A DNA stretch of 64,000 nucleotides from Caulobacter sp. NIBR2454. GTDB taxonomy: Bacteria > Pseudomonadota > Alphaproteobacteria > Caulobacterales > Caulobacteraceae. A program made the translations under genes and the position numbers. The notes under the pieces were generated by a model that saw only the letters and a list, made by a program, of their open reading frames with translations, was not told where the DNA came from and ran no database searches. The DNA lies in NCBI RefSeq assembly GCF_027474405.1, contig NZ_CP114871.1, positions 1,559,001-1,623,000 of the forward strand. Reading direction: 5' to 3'. Positions 35,878 through 44,740 of the stretch are shown piece by piece. Each line of letters starts with the position of its first letter. Within the stretch, counting starts at the first letter, position 1.

Positions 35878-38800
35878 CAGTGGGCTCCGTCGTTGTCGTG
35901 GGCCGGGGCGTGGGGCGGCAGGCCGCCCGTGGTGGGGTAGCTCGGCTCCTTGGCCGGCGCCTTGGGCAGACGAAGCGCGATCCAGCGGCACAGGACGTAG
36001 AACACCGGCGTGAAGATCAGGCCGAAGAACGTCACGCCCAGCATCCCGAAGAACACCGAGGTGCCCAGGGACTGGCGCATCTCCGCGCCCGGACCCGTGG
36101 CCAGCATCAGGGGCACGACGCCCAGGATGAAGGCGAAGGAGGTCATCAGGATCGGCCGCAGGCGCGTGCGGGCGGCGTTCACGGCCGCTTCGAAGCGGTC
36201 CATGCCTTCCTGCTCCTCGGCCTGCTTGGCGAACTCCACGATCAGGATGGCGTTCTTGGCGGCGAGGCCGACCAGCACCACGAAGCCGATCTGGACGAGG
36301 ATGTTGTTGTCCAGGCCCATGATGTTGACCCCGACGATGGCCGCCAGAATGCACATCGGCACGATCAGGATCACCGCCAGGGGCAGAGTGAAGGCTTCGT
36401 ACTGCGCGGCCAGCACCAGGAAGACGAAAACCACGGCCAGGCCGAAGATCAGGGCGGCGGTGTTGCCGGACTGCTTCTCCTGATAGGCGAGTTCCGTCCA
36501 CTCGTAGCTGAAGCCCTGGGGCAGGGTGGACGCCGCCATGGCTTCCATCTTCTCGATCGCCTGGGCGGACGAGACGCCGGGGGCGGCCTGACCCTGAAGT
36601 TCGGCGGCCGGGAACAGGTTGAAGCGCACGACGCGAGCCGGGCCCGTCCCATCTTCCAGATTGGCCACCGAGCCGAGGGGAACCATGCCGCCCGAGGTCG
36701 AGCGGACCTTCAGGTCCCCGATGTCGGAGATGTCGTCGCGCTGGCTAGGCTCGGCCTGGGCGGTCACGCGGAACGTGCGGCCCAGCATGTTGAAGTCGTT
36801 GATGTAGTTGGAGCCCAGATAGGTGCCCAAGGTGCTGTAGACCTCGCTCGGCTGCACGCCGAGCAGCAGGGCCTTGTCGCGATCCACGTCCGCGTTGATA
36901 CGCGGCGAGCGGGTGTTGAACTGGGTGAAGACCTGCTGCAGCTCCGGGTCCTGGGCCGCGGCGCCCATCATGGCGAAGGACGCGCCTTCAAGGGCCGGAT
37001 AGCCGGCGCCCGAACGGTCCTGGATCATCATCTTGAAGCCGCCGCCGTTGCCCAGGCCCTGAACGGGCGGGGGCGACAGGACGAAGACGTTGGCTTCCTG
37101 GATGGCTCCCATCTTCTGCATGACCGCGCCAGCCAGGTTGTTGGCCGACAGGTCCTTGCCGCGTTCGCTCCAGTCCTTCAGGCGGATGAACATAGTCCCG
37201 GCGTTGGAAGCCTGCGAGAAGCTGGCGCCGTCGAGGCCGGAGAAGGCCGCGACGCTTTCGACGCCTGGAAGGTCGGAGACGATCTTGCTGGTCTGGGTCA
37301 GCAGGGCGTCGGTCCGCTCCAGCGATGCGCCAGGCGGCAACTGGACGACGCCGATCAGCACGCCCTGGTCCTGTTCCGGGATAAAGCCGGCGGGGGTGGC
37401 GCCGAGACGCCAGCCGGTGACCAGCAGCAGGCCGCCATAGACGATCAGCACGATCATGCTGGCGCGGATCAGGCGCGCGGTCAGTCGGCCATAGCGATCA
37501 GCCAGCCAGTCGAAGCCGTCGTTGAACCGCTTGCCGGCCTTCTGGATCGGGCGCAGCCAGCGCGGTCCCTGGTTTTCGTGATCTTCCTTGTGCGGCTTGA
37601 GCAGCAGGGCGGCCAGGGCAGGCGAGAGGGTCAGGGAGACCAGCAGCGAGATCAGCGAGGCGGCCGTAATGGTCACCGCGAACTGACGATAGAACTGGCC
37701 GGGAATGCCGGACACGAAGGCGGTCGGAATGAACACTGCCGCCAGCACGAGGCCGATGGCGATCAGAGCGCCGGAGACCTCGTCCATGGTCCGATAGGCG
37801 GCCTCCCTGGGCGTCATGCCCAGTCTGAGATTCCGCTCCACGTTCTCGACCACGACGATGGCGTCATCGACCACGATGCCGACGGCGAGCACCAGGGCGA
37901 ACAGCGACAGCGAGTTGATCGAGAATCCGAGCGCCAGCTGCACCGCGAAGGTGCCGACCAGAGCCACCGGAATGGCGATGATGGGAATGATCGCCGCGCG
38001 CCAGGTCTGCAGGAAGACCAGCACCACGATGACCACCAGCACCACGGCTTCGAACAGGGTGTGCTGCACCGCCTCGACCGAGGCGGCGACGTATTCGGTG
38101 GGGTTGTAGGGGATCGAATAGGTGACGCCTTGAGGGAAGTTCGGCTTGGCTTCCTCGACCGCCGCCAGGACGCGCTCGGCGGTGCCCAGCGCGTTGGAGC
38201 CAGGCTGCTGCACGATGGCCAGGCCGATGCCGCGATCACCGCCGAAATAGCCTCGGATGCCATAGTCCTGCGAACCCAGCTCGACGCGGGCGACGTCGCG
38301 GACGCGCGTCACGCGGCCGTCGGCGTCGGTCTTGATGACCACGTCGGCGAACTCTTCGGGGCTGGAAAGGCGGCCCTCGACCTGCACCGGCATTTCGTTG
38401 GCCGTGTCGCCGCCAAAGGGCGGCTGGCCGATGGAGCCGGCCGCGACCTGGACGTTCTGGGTGCGAAGGGCGGTGACGATCTCGCTGGCGGTCAGGTTGC
38501 GCGCGGCGGCCCGGCCCGGGTCGATCCACACGCGCATGGAATAGAGACCGCCGCCGAACACCTGGACGCCGCCGACGCCTTCGATGCGCAGCAAGCTGTC
38601 GCGCAGGGCGGAGTTGGCGTAGTTGCCGATGTAGTCGATATCGACGTTGGGGTCCTTGCTGGTCAGGGCGACCAGCATCAGGAAGCCGGTGGACTGCTTG
38701 TTCACCGTCACGCCGATCTGGCGCACCTGTTCGGGCAGGCGCGGTTCGGCCAGGGCGACGCGGTTCTGAACCAGCACCTGAGCGGCGTCGAGGTCGGTGC

Positions 38801-39092
38801 CCGGCTTGAAGGTGACGGTGATCTGAGCCAGCCCGTTGGCCGACGACGAGGTCATGTAAAGCATGTCCTCGACGCCGTTGATCTCCTGCTCGATAGGCGC
38901 GGCGACCGTCTCGGCGAGGGTTTCGGCCGAAGCGCCCGGATAGGGCGCGGCGACGGAGATCGTCGGAGGCGCGATCTCGGGATACTGGGACAGCGGCAGC
39001 AGCGGATAGGCGAAGGCGCCGATCAGGCTGATGAAGACCGCGATGACGGCCGCGAAGATCGGCCGGTCGATGAAGAAGTGCGAGAAACGCAT
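35877..39092 (-). CDS. RND multidrug efflux permease (HAE1/AcrB family)
   Basis: A 1071-residue proton-driven inner-membrane pump, full length for AcrB/MexB. It shows the HAE1 N-terminus (FFIDRPIFAAVIAVFISLIGAFAYPLLPLSQYPEIAPP), the porter repeats, and twelve membrane segments. Helix 4 carries LFALVLAVGIVVDDAIVVVENVERN, whose adjacent aspartates are the proton-relay residues. The end is acidic. It is followed directly by the outer-membrane factor and preceded by the adaptor gene 11 bases upstream. A TetR-family gene is divergent, so repression with drug-induced release is likely. Exported compounds cannot be deduced. Confidence 0.97.
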   Translation of the reverse strand: MRFSHFFIDRPIFAAVIAVFISLIGAFAYPLLPLSQYPEIAPPTISVAAPYPGASAETLAETVAAPIEQEINGVEDMLYMTSSSANGLAQITVTFKPGTDLDAAQVLVQNRVALAEPRLPEQVRQIGVTVNKQSTGFLMLVALTSKDPNVDIDYIGNYANSALRDSLLRIEGVGGVQVFGGGLYSMRVWIDPGRAAARNLTASEIVTALRTQNVQVAAGSIGQPPFGGDTANEMPVQVEGRLSSPEEFADVVIKTDADGRVTRVRDVARVELGSQDYGIRGYFGGDRGIGLAIVQQPGSNALGTAERVLAAVEEAKPNFPQGVTYSIPYNPTEYVAASVEAVQHTLFEAVVLVVIVVLVFLQTWRAAIIPIIAIPVALVGTFAVQLALGFSINSLSLFALVLAVGIVVDDAIVVVENVERNLRLGMTPREAAYRTMDEVSGALIAIGLVLAAVFIPTAFVSGIPGQFYRQFAVTITAASLISLLVSLTLSPALAALLLKPHKEDHENQGPRWLRPIQKAGKRFNDGFDWLADRYGRLTARLIRASMIVLIVYGGLLLVTGWRLGATPAGFIPEQDQGVLIGVVQLPPGASLERTDALLTQTSKIVSDLPGVESVAAFSGLDGASFSQASNAGTMFIRLKDWSERGKDLSANNLAGAVMQKMGAIQEANVFVLSPPPVQGLGNGGGFKMMIQDRSGAGYPALEGASFAMMGAAAQDPELQQVFTQFNTRSPRINADVDRDKALLLGVQPSEVYSTLGTYLGSNYINDFNMLGRTFRVTAQAEPSQRDDISDIGDLKVRSTSGGMVPLGSVANLEDGTGPARVVRFNLFPAAELQGQAAPGVSSAQAIEKMEAMAASTLPQGFSYEWTELAYQEKQSGNTAALIFGLAVVFVFLVLAAQYEAFTLPLAVILIVPMCILAAIVGVNIMGLDNNILVQIGFVVLVGLAAKNAILIVEFAKQAEEQEGMDRFEAAVNAARTRLRPILMTSFAFILGVVPLMLATGPGAEMRQSLGTSVFFGMLGVTFFGLIFTPVFYVLCRWIALRLPKAPAKEPSYPTTGGLPPHAPAHDNDGAH

Positions 39093-39103
39093 CTGACGCT
39101 CGC

Positions 39104-40249
39104 TTACTGGGCGCCGACGGGCGTCGCGGTGGCGGCGGGGGCCGCGGTCGGGAGCGGGGTCGTGGAGGGCGTGGGGGCCTTATGGGTGATCTTCACCGTG
39201 CTGGCCGTGACCTTCTGGCCCGGCTGGGCGCGCTGGATGCCGTTGACGATAACGCGGTCGTCGGGACGAAGGCCCGTCTTGACCACGCGCAGGCCGCCGG
39301 TCAGCGGGCCAAGCTGAAGCGGCTTCATCGTCACCGTGCCATCGCCGGCCACCACATAGGCGACCTTGCGGGCGCCGTCGGCGACCACGGCCTCTTCGGG
39401 GATCAGCATGGCGTTGTAGGCGCCCGAGCCCTCGACGCGGGCGCGGCCGAACATGCCGGGCTTGAGGAAGTTGTTGGGGTTGTTGACCACCGCGCGCATC
39501 CGGAAGGCGCCGGAGCTGGCGTCGACGGCGTTGTCGGCGAAGTCCACCGTACCGTTCCAGCGATATTCGGCCTCGTCCTGCAGGCGCACCTTCACGCGGC
39601 CGGCGCCGCGGCCCTGTTGACGCTGTTGGGTCAGAAGCTGGGCTTCGGAAGCCTCGAAGGTGAAGTGGATCGGGTTGGTCGAGACGATGGTGGTCAGTAC
39701 GTCGGCGTTGGACGTGCCGCCCGAGATGACGTTGCCAGCGTCCACGCGACGGTCCGAGGCGACGCCGGAGACAGGGGCGGTGACGCGCGTGAACTCCAGG
39801 TCCAGTTCGCGGGCGCGCAGGCCGGCTTCGGCCACCTGGGCCGCGGCGCGGCGAGTTTCGAACTCTTCGCGGGAGATGGCGGTGGCGGCCAGGAGGCTTT
39901 CGGCGCGCTTCAGGTCGCTACGAGCCTGGTTGGCCTGGGCCTGGGCGGCGGCGAGGGCGGCCTGGGCGGGGCGGGGGTCGAGGGTGAACAGCAACTGGCC
40001 AGCCTTGACCTGCTGTCCGTCGCGGAAGTGGATGGCCTGGATGTAGCCGCCGGCGCGGGCGCGGACCTCGACCTGCTGGGGCGCTTCAAACCGACCGACG
40101 AAGTCGTTCCAGTCGACGACACGCTCCTGCAACGGCGTCGCCACCGACACCGGAGGCGGGCCGCCCTGGGGCTGGGCTTGTTTCTGACCGCAGGCGGCCA
40201 GGACGAGTCCGGTCGCGCCAATAGCGGCGACAGCGAGGATCTTACGCAT
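39104..40249 (-). CDS. RND efflux periplasmic adaptor (AcrA/MexA family)
   Basis: A 381-residue membrane-fusion protein. The lipoprotein signal is RKILAVAAIGATGLVLAACGQ, with the lipid cysteine at about C20. The lipoyl half-motifs (VRARAGGYIQAIHFRDGQQVKAGQLLFTLD, split over two segments) flank a helical hairpin (about 90-145). Beta-barrel and membrane-proximal domains follow, with TRVTAPVSGVASDRRVDAGNVI and VTMKPLQLGPL. The C-terminus is alanine/threonine/proline-rich. It is the first gene of the pump operon; a short hairpin (40267-40287) and two palindromes lie upstream. Confidence 0.95.
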   Translation of the reverse strand: MRKILAVAAIGATGLVLAACGQKQAQPQGGPPPVSVATPLQERVVDWNDFVGRFEAPQQVEVRARAGGYIQAIHFRDGQQVKAGQLLFTLDPRPAQAALAAAQAQANQARSDLKRAESLLAATAISREEFETRRAAAQVAEAGLRARELDLEFTRVTAPVSGVASDRRVDAGNVISGGTSNADVLTTIVSTNPIHFTFEASEAQLLTQQRQQGRGAGRVKVRLQDEAEYRWNGTVDFADNAVDASSGAFRMRAVVNNPNNFLKPGMFGRARVEGSGAYNAMLIPEEAVVADGARKVAYVVAGDGTVTMKPLQLGPLTGGLRVVKTGLRPDDRVIVNGIQRAQPGQKVTASTVKITHKAPTPSTTPLPTAAPAATATPVGAQ

Positions 40250-40289
40250 TCCATTCCCCAGTTCGCAGGCTTCCGCAGGGGAAGCCTAT

Positions 40290-40305
40290 GTCAACAGGCG
40301 GTGAC
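40290..40305. promoter_or_regulatory. TetR-type operator candidate, copy 1
   Basis: GTCAAC-AGGC-GGTGAC matches the 6-4-6 palindrome of copy 2 with one base different. It lies 40 bases before the adaptor start, where a repressor would block the efflux promoter. Confidence 0.6.
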
Positions 40306-40330
40306 TTCTAGCCCGGAATGGGGTATGCAA

Positions 40331-40346
40331 GTCAACAGTCGTTGAC
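40331..40346. promoter_or_regulatory. TetR-type operator candidate, copy 2
   Basis: GTCAAC-AGTC-GTTGAC is a perfect 6-4-6 palindrome starting 41 bases after copy 1, that is about four helical turns, on the same face of the DNA. On the minus strand the sequence TTGACT at its edge could be a -35 element of the efflux promoter. It lies 31 bases before the TetR start, so autoregulation is also likely. Confidence 0.65.
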
Positions 40347-40376
40347 GAAGATGTCGCAGAATTTAGGAAAGAGCCT

Positions 40377-40943
40377 TTGACGGACGTGGGCCTTCAACCT
40401 CGAATGCGCAATGCCGCAGCCACTCGCGCCGCGATTTTAAGCGCCGCTCGTGCCCGATTCTCGCGTGAGGCTTATGACAGCGTGGGCGTCCGCGACGTGG
40501 CGTCGGACGCGGGCGTCGATCCCGCTTTGATCTCGCGCTATTTCGGCTCGAAGGAGGACCTCTTCGTCGAGGTCTGCCACGCGGGCGACCCCAGCGACCT
40601 GTTCACGGTGGAGCGTGAGCGTTTCGGGGCGCACGTGGCGCACATGATGCTTTACGAGCCCCAGGACAGCGAAAAGCTCGACTGCTTCCTGATCATGCTG
40701 CGTTCCTCCGCCTCGCCCAAGGCGTCGGGCGCGATCCGGGTCATGGGCCGCGAACGCTTCTACGACCGGCTGGAGGCGATTCTCGGCGGGCCTGACGCCA
40801 AGGTGAAGGGCAAGATGGTCGGCGCGATCATCATGGGCCTGAGCATCTCGCGCGCCCTTATCCCGGACTTCGATCTCGACGAGCGTGAGTTGGCCGACAT
40901 GGAGCGCCGGCTCGCGGACATCATCCAGCGCTGTATCGACTAG
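40377..40943 (+). CDS. TetR family transcriptional regulator, likely repressor of the efflux operon
   Basis: A 188-residue protein. The N-terminal helix-turn-helix (about 10-58) reads AATRAAILSAARARFSREAYDSVGVRDVASDAGVDPALISRYFGSKEDLF, shown here only to locate it across the TetR_N domain. The C-terminal ligand domain (about 75-185) is unique to each regulator. A TTG at 40377 with AGGAAAGAG upstream is the likely start; an ATG at 40404 is an alternative. It is divergent from the RND operon, with two matching palindromes in between. It shares a CTAG stop overlap with the HutD-like gene. Confidence 0.9.
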   Translation: MTDVGLQPRMRNAAATRAAILSAARARFSREAYDSVGVRDVASDAGVDPALISRYFGSKEDLFVEVCHAGDPSDLFTVERERFGAHVAHMMLYEPQDSEKLDCFLIMLRSSASPKASGAIRVMGRERFYDRLEAILGGPDAKVKGKMVGAIIMGLSISRALIPDFDLDERELADMERRLADIIQRCID

Positions 40944-41509
40944 ACGGGCGACAGCCGGACGATCACCACCCGCGCCGAGGCGGCGGGGGCGGAAAGCCGC
41001 AGCGTTGTCGGGCCTTCCACGTGCAGGAGGTCAAGAGCCTCCAAAGCCTTGGCGCCTTCTTCACTGGAGACGCTGAGCGGGTCCACGGCGAAGATCAGGG
41101 TCTGGCCATCGACCACGATGGAGCGGGGCGGGGCGACCGTCATCCGCTCGGCCACGGCTTGCCAGCGATCGCGCCTCACCAGGATGTTCAGTACGCTCGC
41201 GCCGCCCTCCGACGGCTGGGCCCCGATATCCATTTCACCTTGAAAGCGCAGGGGCGAGGTCGTGCTGTCCGCCGTGACCGGCGATCCGCCCGCCAGGCTC
41301 AGCTTCAATTGGCCCTCCACCACGGCCAGGACCCGATCGACGCCGGGAAAGGAAGAGAACGGGCCGTCCTGCTCGATCCGGGCCAGGCTGGCGCGCCATT
41401 CCAGGGTGTCGAGATCCGAGCCGACGGGACGCGCGACGATCTCGGCTGTCATGCCGCCGCCGTTCTTCCAGGGCGTTGAAGCACGATCAGCGCTACGGAA
41501 GATCTGCAT
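40940..41509 (-). CDS. HutD/Ves family protein
   Basis: A 189-residue cupin-type protein. The N-terminus carries the HutD signature TPWKNGGGMTAEIVARPVG. RASLARIEQDGPFSSFPGVDR and VLAVVEGQLKLSL follow, then the LRFQGEMDIGAQP and second-barrel blocks. In pseudomonads HutD is linked to histidine utilisation, and E. coli Ves is cold/stress related; the molecular role is not settled. No hut genes are near. The ATG at 41509 is chosen; a GTG at 41524 adds five residues. Its stop overlaps that of the TetR gene in CTAG. Confidence 0.88.
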   Translation of the reverse strand: MQIFRSADRASTPWKNGGGMTAEIVARPVGSDLDTLEWRASLARIEQDGPFSSFPGVDRVLAVVEGQLKLSLAGGSPVTADSTTSPLRFQGEMDIGAQPSEGGASVLNILVRRDRWQAVAERMTVAPPRSIVVDGQTLIFAVDPLSVSSEEGAKALEALDLLHVEGPTTLRLSAPAASARVVIVRLSPV

Positions 41510-41609
41510 TGACGTCGACTCCACTCAACAGGTCGGTAACGGCGTTAGCTGAAACCTGATCACCTAGGCAAGGCTTGACGCGCCCGCCCTTGATCGTTGC
41601 TTTGCCCGA

Positions 41610-42674
41610 ATGAACCAGCGAGTCGTCATCGCCGGCGGCGGCGCCGTCGGGATCACCGCAGCGGCGACCCTGGCGCGACGGGGCGCGGACGTGGTCCTAT
41701 GCGATTCCGCGTCGCTGGGCGACAACGCTTCCGGCGTGGCGGCCGGCATGCTGGCACCGGCGATGGAAACGATCTTCGATCCAGCGTCCCAGGGCCACTT
41801 CTCGATTCTCGAGGCGGCGAGGGCGGAGTGGTCAGCCTTCGCCGAGGCGTTCGGCGTCACGCTGGAGCGTTCGGGAGCCGTGGCGGTGGGCGACCCTGAC
41901 CGCCTCGCCGCCTGGGAAGCGCGCCTCGTGGAAGAAGGAGCTCGATTCGAGCGGTTGATCCCGTTCCAGGCCAAGGCCCTGTCGCCGGAGCTCGCCGAAG
42001 ACCTCGGCGCGCTCCATGCGCCCGACGATCTTCGCCTGCGAGCGGGGGACGCCCTGCGTGTCTTGCGCGATGCGGCGGTCGCCGCCGGAGCTCACCTTGT
42101 CTCAGAGGACGTCATCGAGTGGTCGCCGGGCCGCGCGCGGCTGGCGGGCGGCGACTCCATAGAGGCCGACGTGCTGCTCGTGGCTACGGGCGCCGCGCGA
42201 GAAATGCAGGTCTTGGCGCCGGAGCTTTCGGCGGTCACGCCGATCAAGGGGCACATCGCCCTGACGCGTGATGCGATGATGGACGGCCCGGTGGTGCGAG
42301 GTGACGGCGTCTATATCTGCCCGACGCCGGCCGGCGTTCTTGTGGGCGCCACCATGGAGGTGGGTCTGTCCGATCGTCGGGTCGATCCCGAAATCATCGC
42401 CGGCCTGACGGCGCGGGCCGCCCTATTGCTTCCGACGTTGCGTGGTGCGCGCTTCGAGGCAGCCGCCGCGGTTCGGGGCGCCACGCCTGACGGTTTGCCG
42501 CTGCTCGGCTGGAGCCAGACGCCGGGCATGATGCTGGCGGTCGGCGCGCGTCGCAACGGCTGGCTTCTCGCGCCACTGATGGCCAATATGATCAACGCTT
42601 ATCTGAGTGACAAAGACGCTGGCCCGTTCGCCTCGCGGTTCGATCCGCAGCGCTTTCGAGGACCGGCGGCATAA
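41610..42674 (+). CDS. FAD-dependent amino-acid/glycine oxidase-like protein (DAO family)
   Basis: A 354-residue flavoprotein. The N-terminal Rossmann motif is VVIAGGGAVGITAAATLARRGADVVLCD (GxGxxG with acidic end). The next block, ASGVAAGMLAPAMET, is typical of ThiO-type glycine oxidases. A C-terminal FAD segment follows near residue 300 (LLGWSQTPGMMLAVGARRNGWLLAPLMA). ThiO makes iminoglycine for thiamine synthesis, but no thi gene is nearby, so another amine substrate is possible. The acyl-CoA dehydrogenase gene follows 11 bases after the stop. Confidence 0.85.
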   Translation: MNQRVVIAGGGAVGITAAATLARRGADVVLCDSASLGDNASGVAAGMLAPAMETIFDPASQGHFSILEAARAEWSAFAEAFGVTLERSGAVAVGDPDRLAAWEARLVEEGARFERLIPFQAKALSPELAEDLGALHAPDDLRLRAGDALRVLRDAAVAAGAHLVSEDVIEWSPGRARLAGGDSIEADVLLVATGAAREMQVLAPELSAVTPIKGHIALTRDAMMDGPVVRGDGVYICPTPAGVLVGATMEVGLSDRRVDPEIIAGLTARAALLLPTLRGARFEAAAAVRGATPDGLPLLGWSQTPGMMLAVGARRNGWLLAPLMANMINAYLSDKDAGPFASRFDPQRFRGPAA

Positions 42675-42685
42675 CAGGGGAACGC

Positions 42686-43849
42686 ATGACCGGTTTTGGG
42701 CTGACGCAAGAGCAGGAAGCGATCCGTGAGGGCGTCGCCCGGGTTTGCGAGCGTTTCAACGACGAATACTGGCGCAAGACCGACGAGACCGGCGACTTCC
42801 CCGAAGCCTTCGTGGCCGCCATCGCCGAGGGCGGCTGGTTGGGCGTCGCCATGCCCGAAAGCGTCGGCGGCGCGGGCCTGGGCCTGACCGAGGCCGCGAT
42901 CATGATGCAGACGGTGGCCCAGTCCGGGGCGGGCTTTTCCGGCGCATCGGCGATCCACCTGAACATCTTCGGGCCCATGCCGATCGTGAAGTTCGGGACC
43001 CAGGCCCAGCGCGACCGGCATCTGCCGCGGCTGATCAGCGGCGAGGACAAGATGTGTTTCGCGGTGACGGAGCCGAACTCCGGCCTCGACACCTCCAGCC
43101 TGGAGACGCGGGCCGAGCGGACCAATGACGGCTACGTCCTAAACGGCCGGAAGATCTGGACCACCGGCGCCCAGCGGGCCAACAAGATCCTGATCATCGC
43201 GCGCACGACGCCCAAGGATCAGGTCGCCAAACCGACCCAGGGCCTGAGCCTGTTCTATACCGACCGCGAGAAGATCGAGGCCAAGCCGATCCCGAAGATG
43301 GGCCGCAAGGCGGTCGAATGTAACATGCTCTTTATCGAGGACCTGCAAGTCCCTGCCGACGATCTGATCGGCGAGGAAGGCAAGGGGTTCTCCTATCTGC
43401 TGCACGGCCTGAACCCCGAGCGGGTGCTGTTTGCGGTGGAGGCGGTGGGGCTTGGCCGCGCCGCCCTGGCCAAGGCGGCGACCTACGCCAAGGAGCGTGT
43501 GGTGTTTGGCCGGCCCATCGGCCAGAACCAAGGCGTGGCCCACCCTCTGGCCAGGTCGTGGGCCGAGCTGGAGGCCGCCAGCCTGATGGCGTTCAAGGCG
43601 GCGGCGCTTTACGACGCGGGCGAGGAGTGCGGAGCCGAGGCCAACGCCGCCAAATACCTGGGTGGGGAGGCGGGCTTCACCGCCTGCGAAGCGTCTGTTC
43701 TGGCCCATGGCGGCATGGGCTACGCCAAGGAGTATGATGTGGAGCGCTATTTCCGCGAGGCGATGATCGCCCGTATCGCGCCGGTCAGCCGCGAGATGAT
43801 CCTCAACTACATCGCCGAACGCGTGCTGGGCCTGCCCAAGAGCTATTGA
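42686..43849 (+). CDS. acyl-CoA dehydrogenase
   Basis: A 387-residue flavoenzyme with MTGFGLTQEQEAIREGVARVC at the start, the CFAVTEPNSGLDTSSL substrate-flavin block, KIWTTGAQRANKILIIART, and the C-terminal VLAHGGMGYAKEYDVERYFREA. The end (APVSREMILNYIAERVLGLP) replaces the GTNEI block with SREMI, as in several CaiA/FadE-like groups of unclear substrate. ACAGGGGAACGC precedes the ATG. It may be co-transcribed with the oxidase upstream. Confidence 0.93.
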   Translation: MTGFGLTQEQEAIREGVARVCERFNDEYWRKTDETGDFPEAFVAAIAEGGWLGVAMPESVGGAGLGLTEAAIMMQTVAQSGAGFSGASAIHLNIFGPMPIVKFGTQAQRDRHLPRLISGEDKMCFAVTEPNSGLDTSSLETRAERTNDGYVLNGRKIWTTGAQRANKILIIARTTPKDQVAKPTQGLSLFYTDREKIEAKPIPKMGRKAVECNMLFIEDLQVPADDLIGEEGKGFSYLLHGLNPERVLFAVEAVGLGRAALAKAATYAKERVVFGRPIGQNQGVAHPLARSWAELEAASLMAFKAAALYDAGEECGAEANAAKYLGGEAGFTACEASVLAHGGMGYAKEYDVERYFREAMIARIAPVSREMILNYIAERVLGLPKSY

Positions 43850-43864
43850 GCAGGCCCGCGCGTC

Positions 43865-44578
43865 TCAGTCCGTCACGTTGAAGCGGATCGGTATGCGGAC
43901 ATAGGCGCCGTCCACCGGGCGGCCGTCTTCGGTCTGCGGCTTCATCCTGAAGAAGCGCGATAGCTTTACGGCGGCGGGGCCGAAGCCTGCGCCCGCCGGC
44001 GACTCGTCCACGACGGCGCAGTCGGCGACGGAGCCGTTGGCGGTGACCCGGCAGTTCAGGGTCGCGCCGCCTGAGACACCGCGTCGCTGAGCGGACTCCG
44101 GATAGAAGCGGGCCATCTCCGACGCGCCCGGGCGTTTCAGCCAGGTCGGCCGCACGATGACCGGCGGGGCGGGCGGGGTTGGCGCGCTGACTATAGGCGC
44201 GGGCGGATCCAGATTGACGAGGGGGCCTTGGGCGATCGGTCCTGGTGGGCTCGGTATGGCGGGCAGAACCACATCGGGGATGATCGGGTTGGGCGTCGCC
44301 TGGTGCAGGTTGACGGTCTTCTGCTGCGTCACCCTTGGCGTATCAGTCGGTGGGGGCGGCTTAGGCAGATACGGTTGTAGCTGGATGACCGACTCCGCCG
44401 GCGACAGCTTGGCCTCCGGCAGCATGAACTTTCGATAGTAGAGATAGACCCCGAGCGCCGCATGGACGGCGAGTGAGGCGGTGAGGGCGATGACCGCCCC
44501 GCGCGAAAGGCGGGGTCGCGCGGACTCCGCTCGTTCCCATGGTGGCGCGACAGTGGCGAATGCGGATTGGATGACCAT
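43865..44578 (-). CDS. orphan TonB-like energy transducer
   Basis: A 237-residue protein from the ATG at 44578 (GGGAGGT upstream). One membrane helix (about 27-48: [22 protein letters not shown], with the conserved histidine) is followed by a proline-rich spacer of moderate length. The TonB C-terminal domain (about 145-237) has [22 protein letters not shown], then the C-terminal strand. No exbB or exbD stands beside it, unlike the tonB at 33371. The two TonB C-terminal domains are clearly related. It may serve a specific receptor and borrow ExbBD. Confidence 0.88.
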   Translation of the reverse strand: MVIQSAFATVAPPWERAESARPRLSRGAVIALTASLAVHAALGVYLYYRKFMLPEAKLSPAESVIQLQPYLPKPPPPTDTPRVTQQKTVNLHQATPNPIIPDVVLPAIPSPPGPIAQGPLVNLDPPAPIVSAPTPPAPPVIVRPTWLKRPGASEMARFYPESAQRRGVSGGATLNCRVTANGSVADCAVVDESPAGAGFGPAAVKLSRFFRMKPQTEDGRPVDGAYVRIPIRFNVTD

Positions 44579-44631
44579 GGCGGACCTCCCTGTCGTTGTG
44601 GTCTGTCCGACGGTCTCACCAAAAACTACCT

Positions 44632-44653
44632 GTGTAAATTGCAAAATGCACAC
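44632..44653. promoter_or_regulatory. imperfect palindrome upstream of the orphan TonB gene
   Basis: GTGTaaATTgcaaAATgcACAC has matching outer and inner arms around a central four bases. It lies 54 bases before the orphan TonB start and is A/T-rich compared with its surroundings. It may be a regulator site; no family is assigned. Confidence 0.35.
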
Positions 44654-44701
44654 TTGTAATTCACGTGGGGCGGCAACTTATGCCGAGCGGGCCTTGCATG
44701 G

Positions 44702-44716
44702 TTAAGGCGTCGTTAA
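44702..44716. promoter_or_regulatory. CtrA binding box (TTAA-N7-TTAA)
   Basis: TTAAGGCGTCGTTAA is an exact TTAA-N7-TTAA match and continues CCAT, giving TTAACCAT, the other form of the Caulobacter CtrA half-site. It lies 24 bases upstream of the lytic transglycosylase start, so cell-cycle control of that gene is likely. Confidence 0.65.
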
Positions 44717-44740
44717 CCATGTCGCGGTCATCCCTAGGTC

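Noticed and set aside
34477..36501. 674-residue continuous frame covering the outer-membrane factor and part of the transporter gene
   Set aside because: The first 208 residues are an out-of-frame reading of the RND gene. The real start is the ATG at 35877 with lipoprotein signal.
35880..39317. 1145-residue plus-strand frame opposite the RND permease
   Set aside because: It is histidine- and glycine-rich and low in complexity, as expected for the antisense of a high-GC gene, and the RND gene on the other strand is certain.
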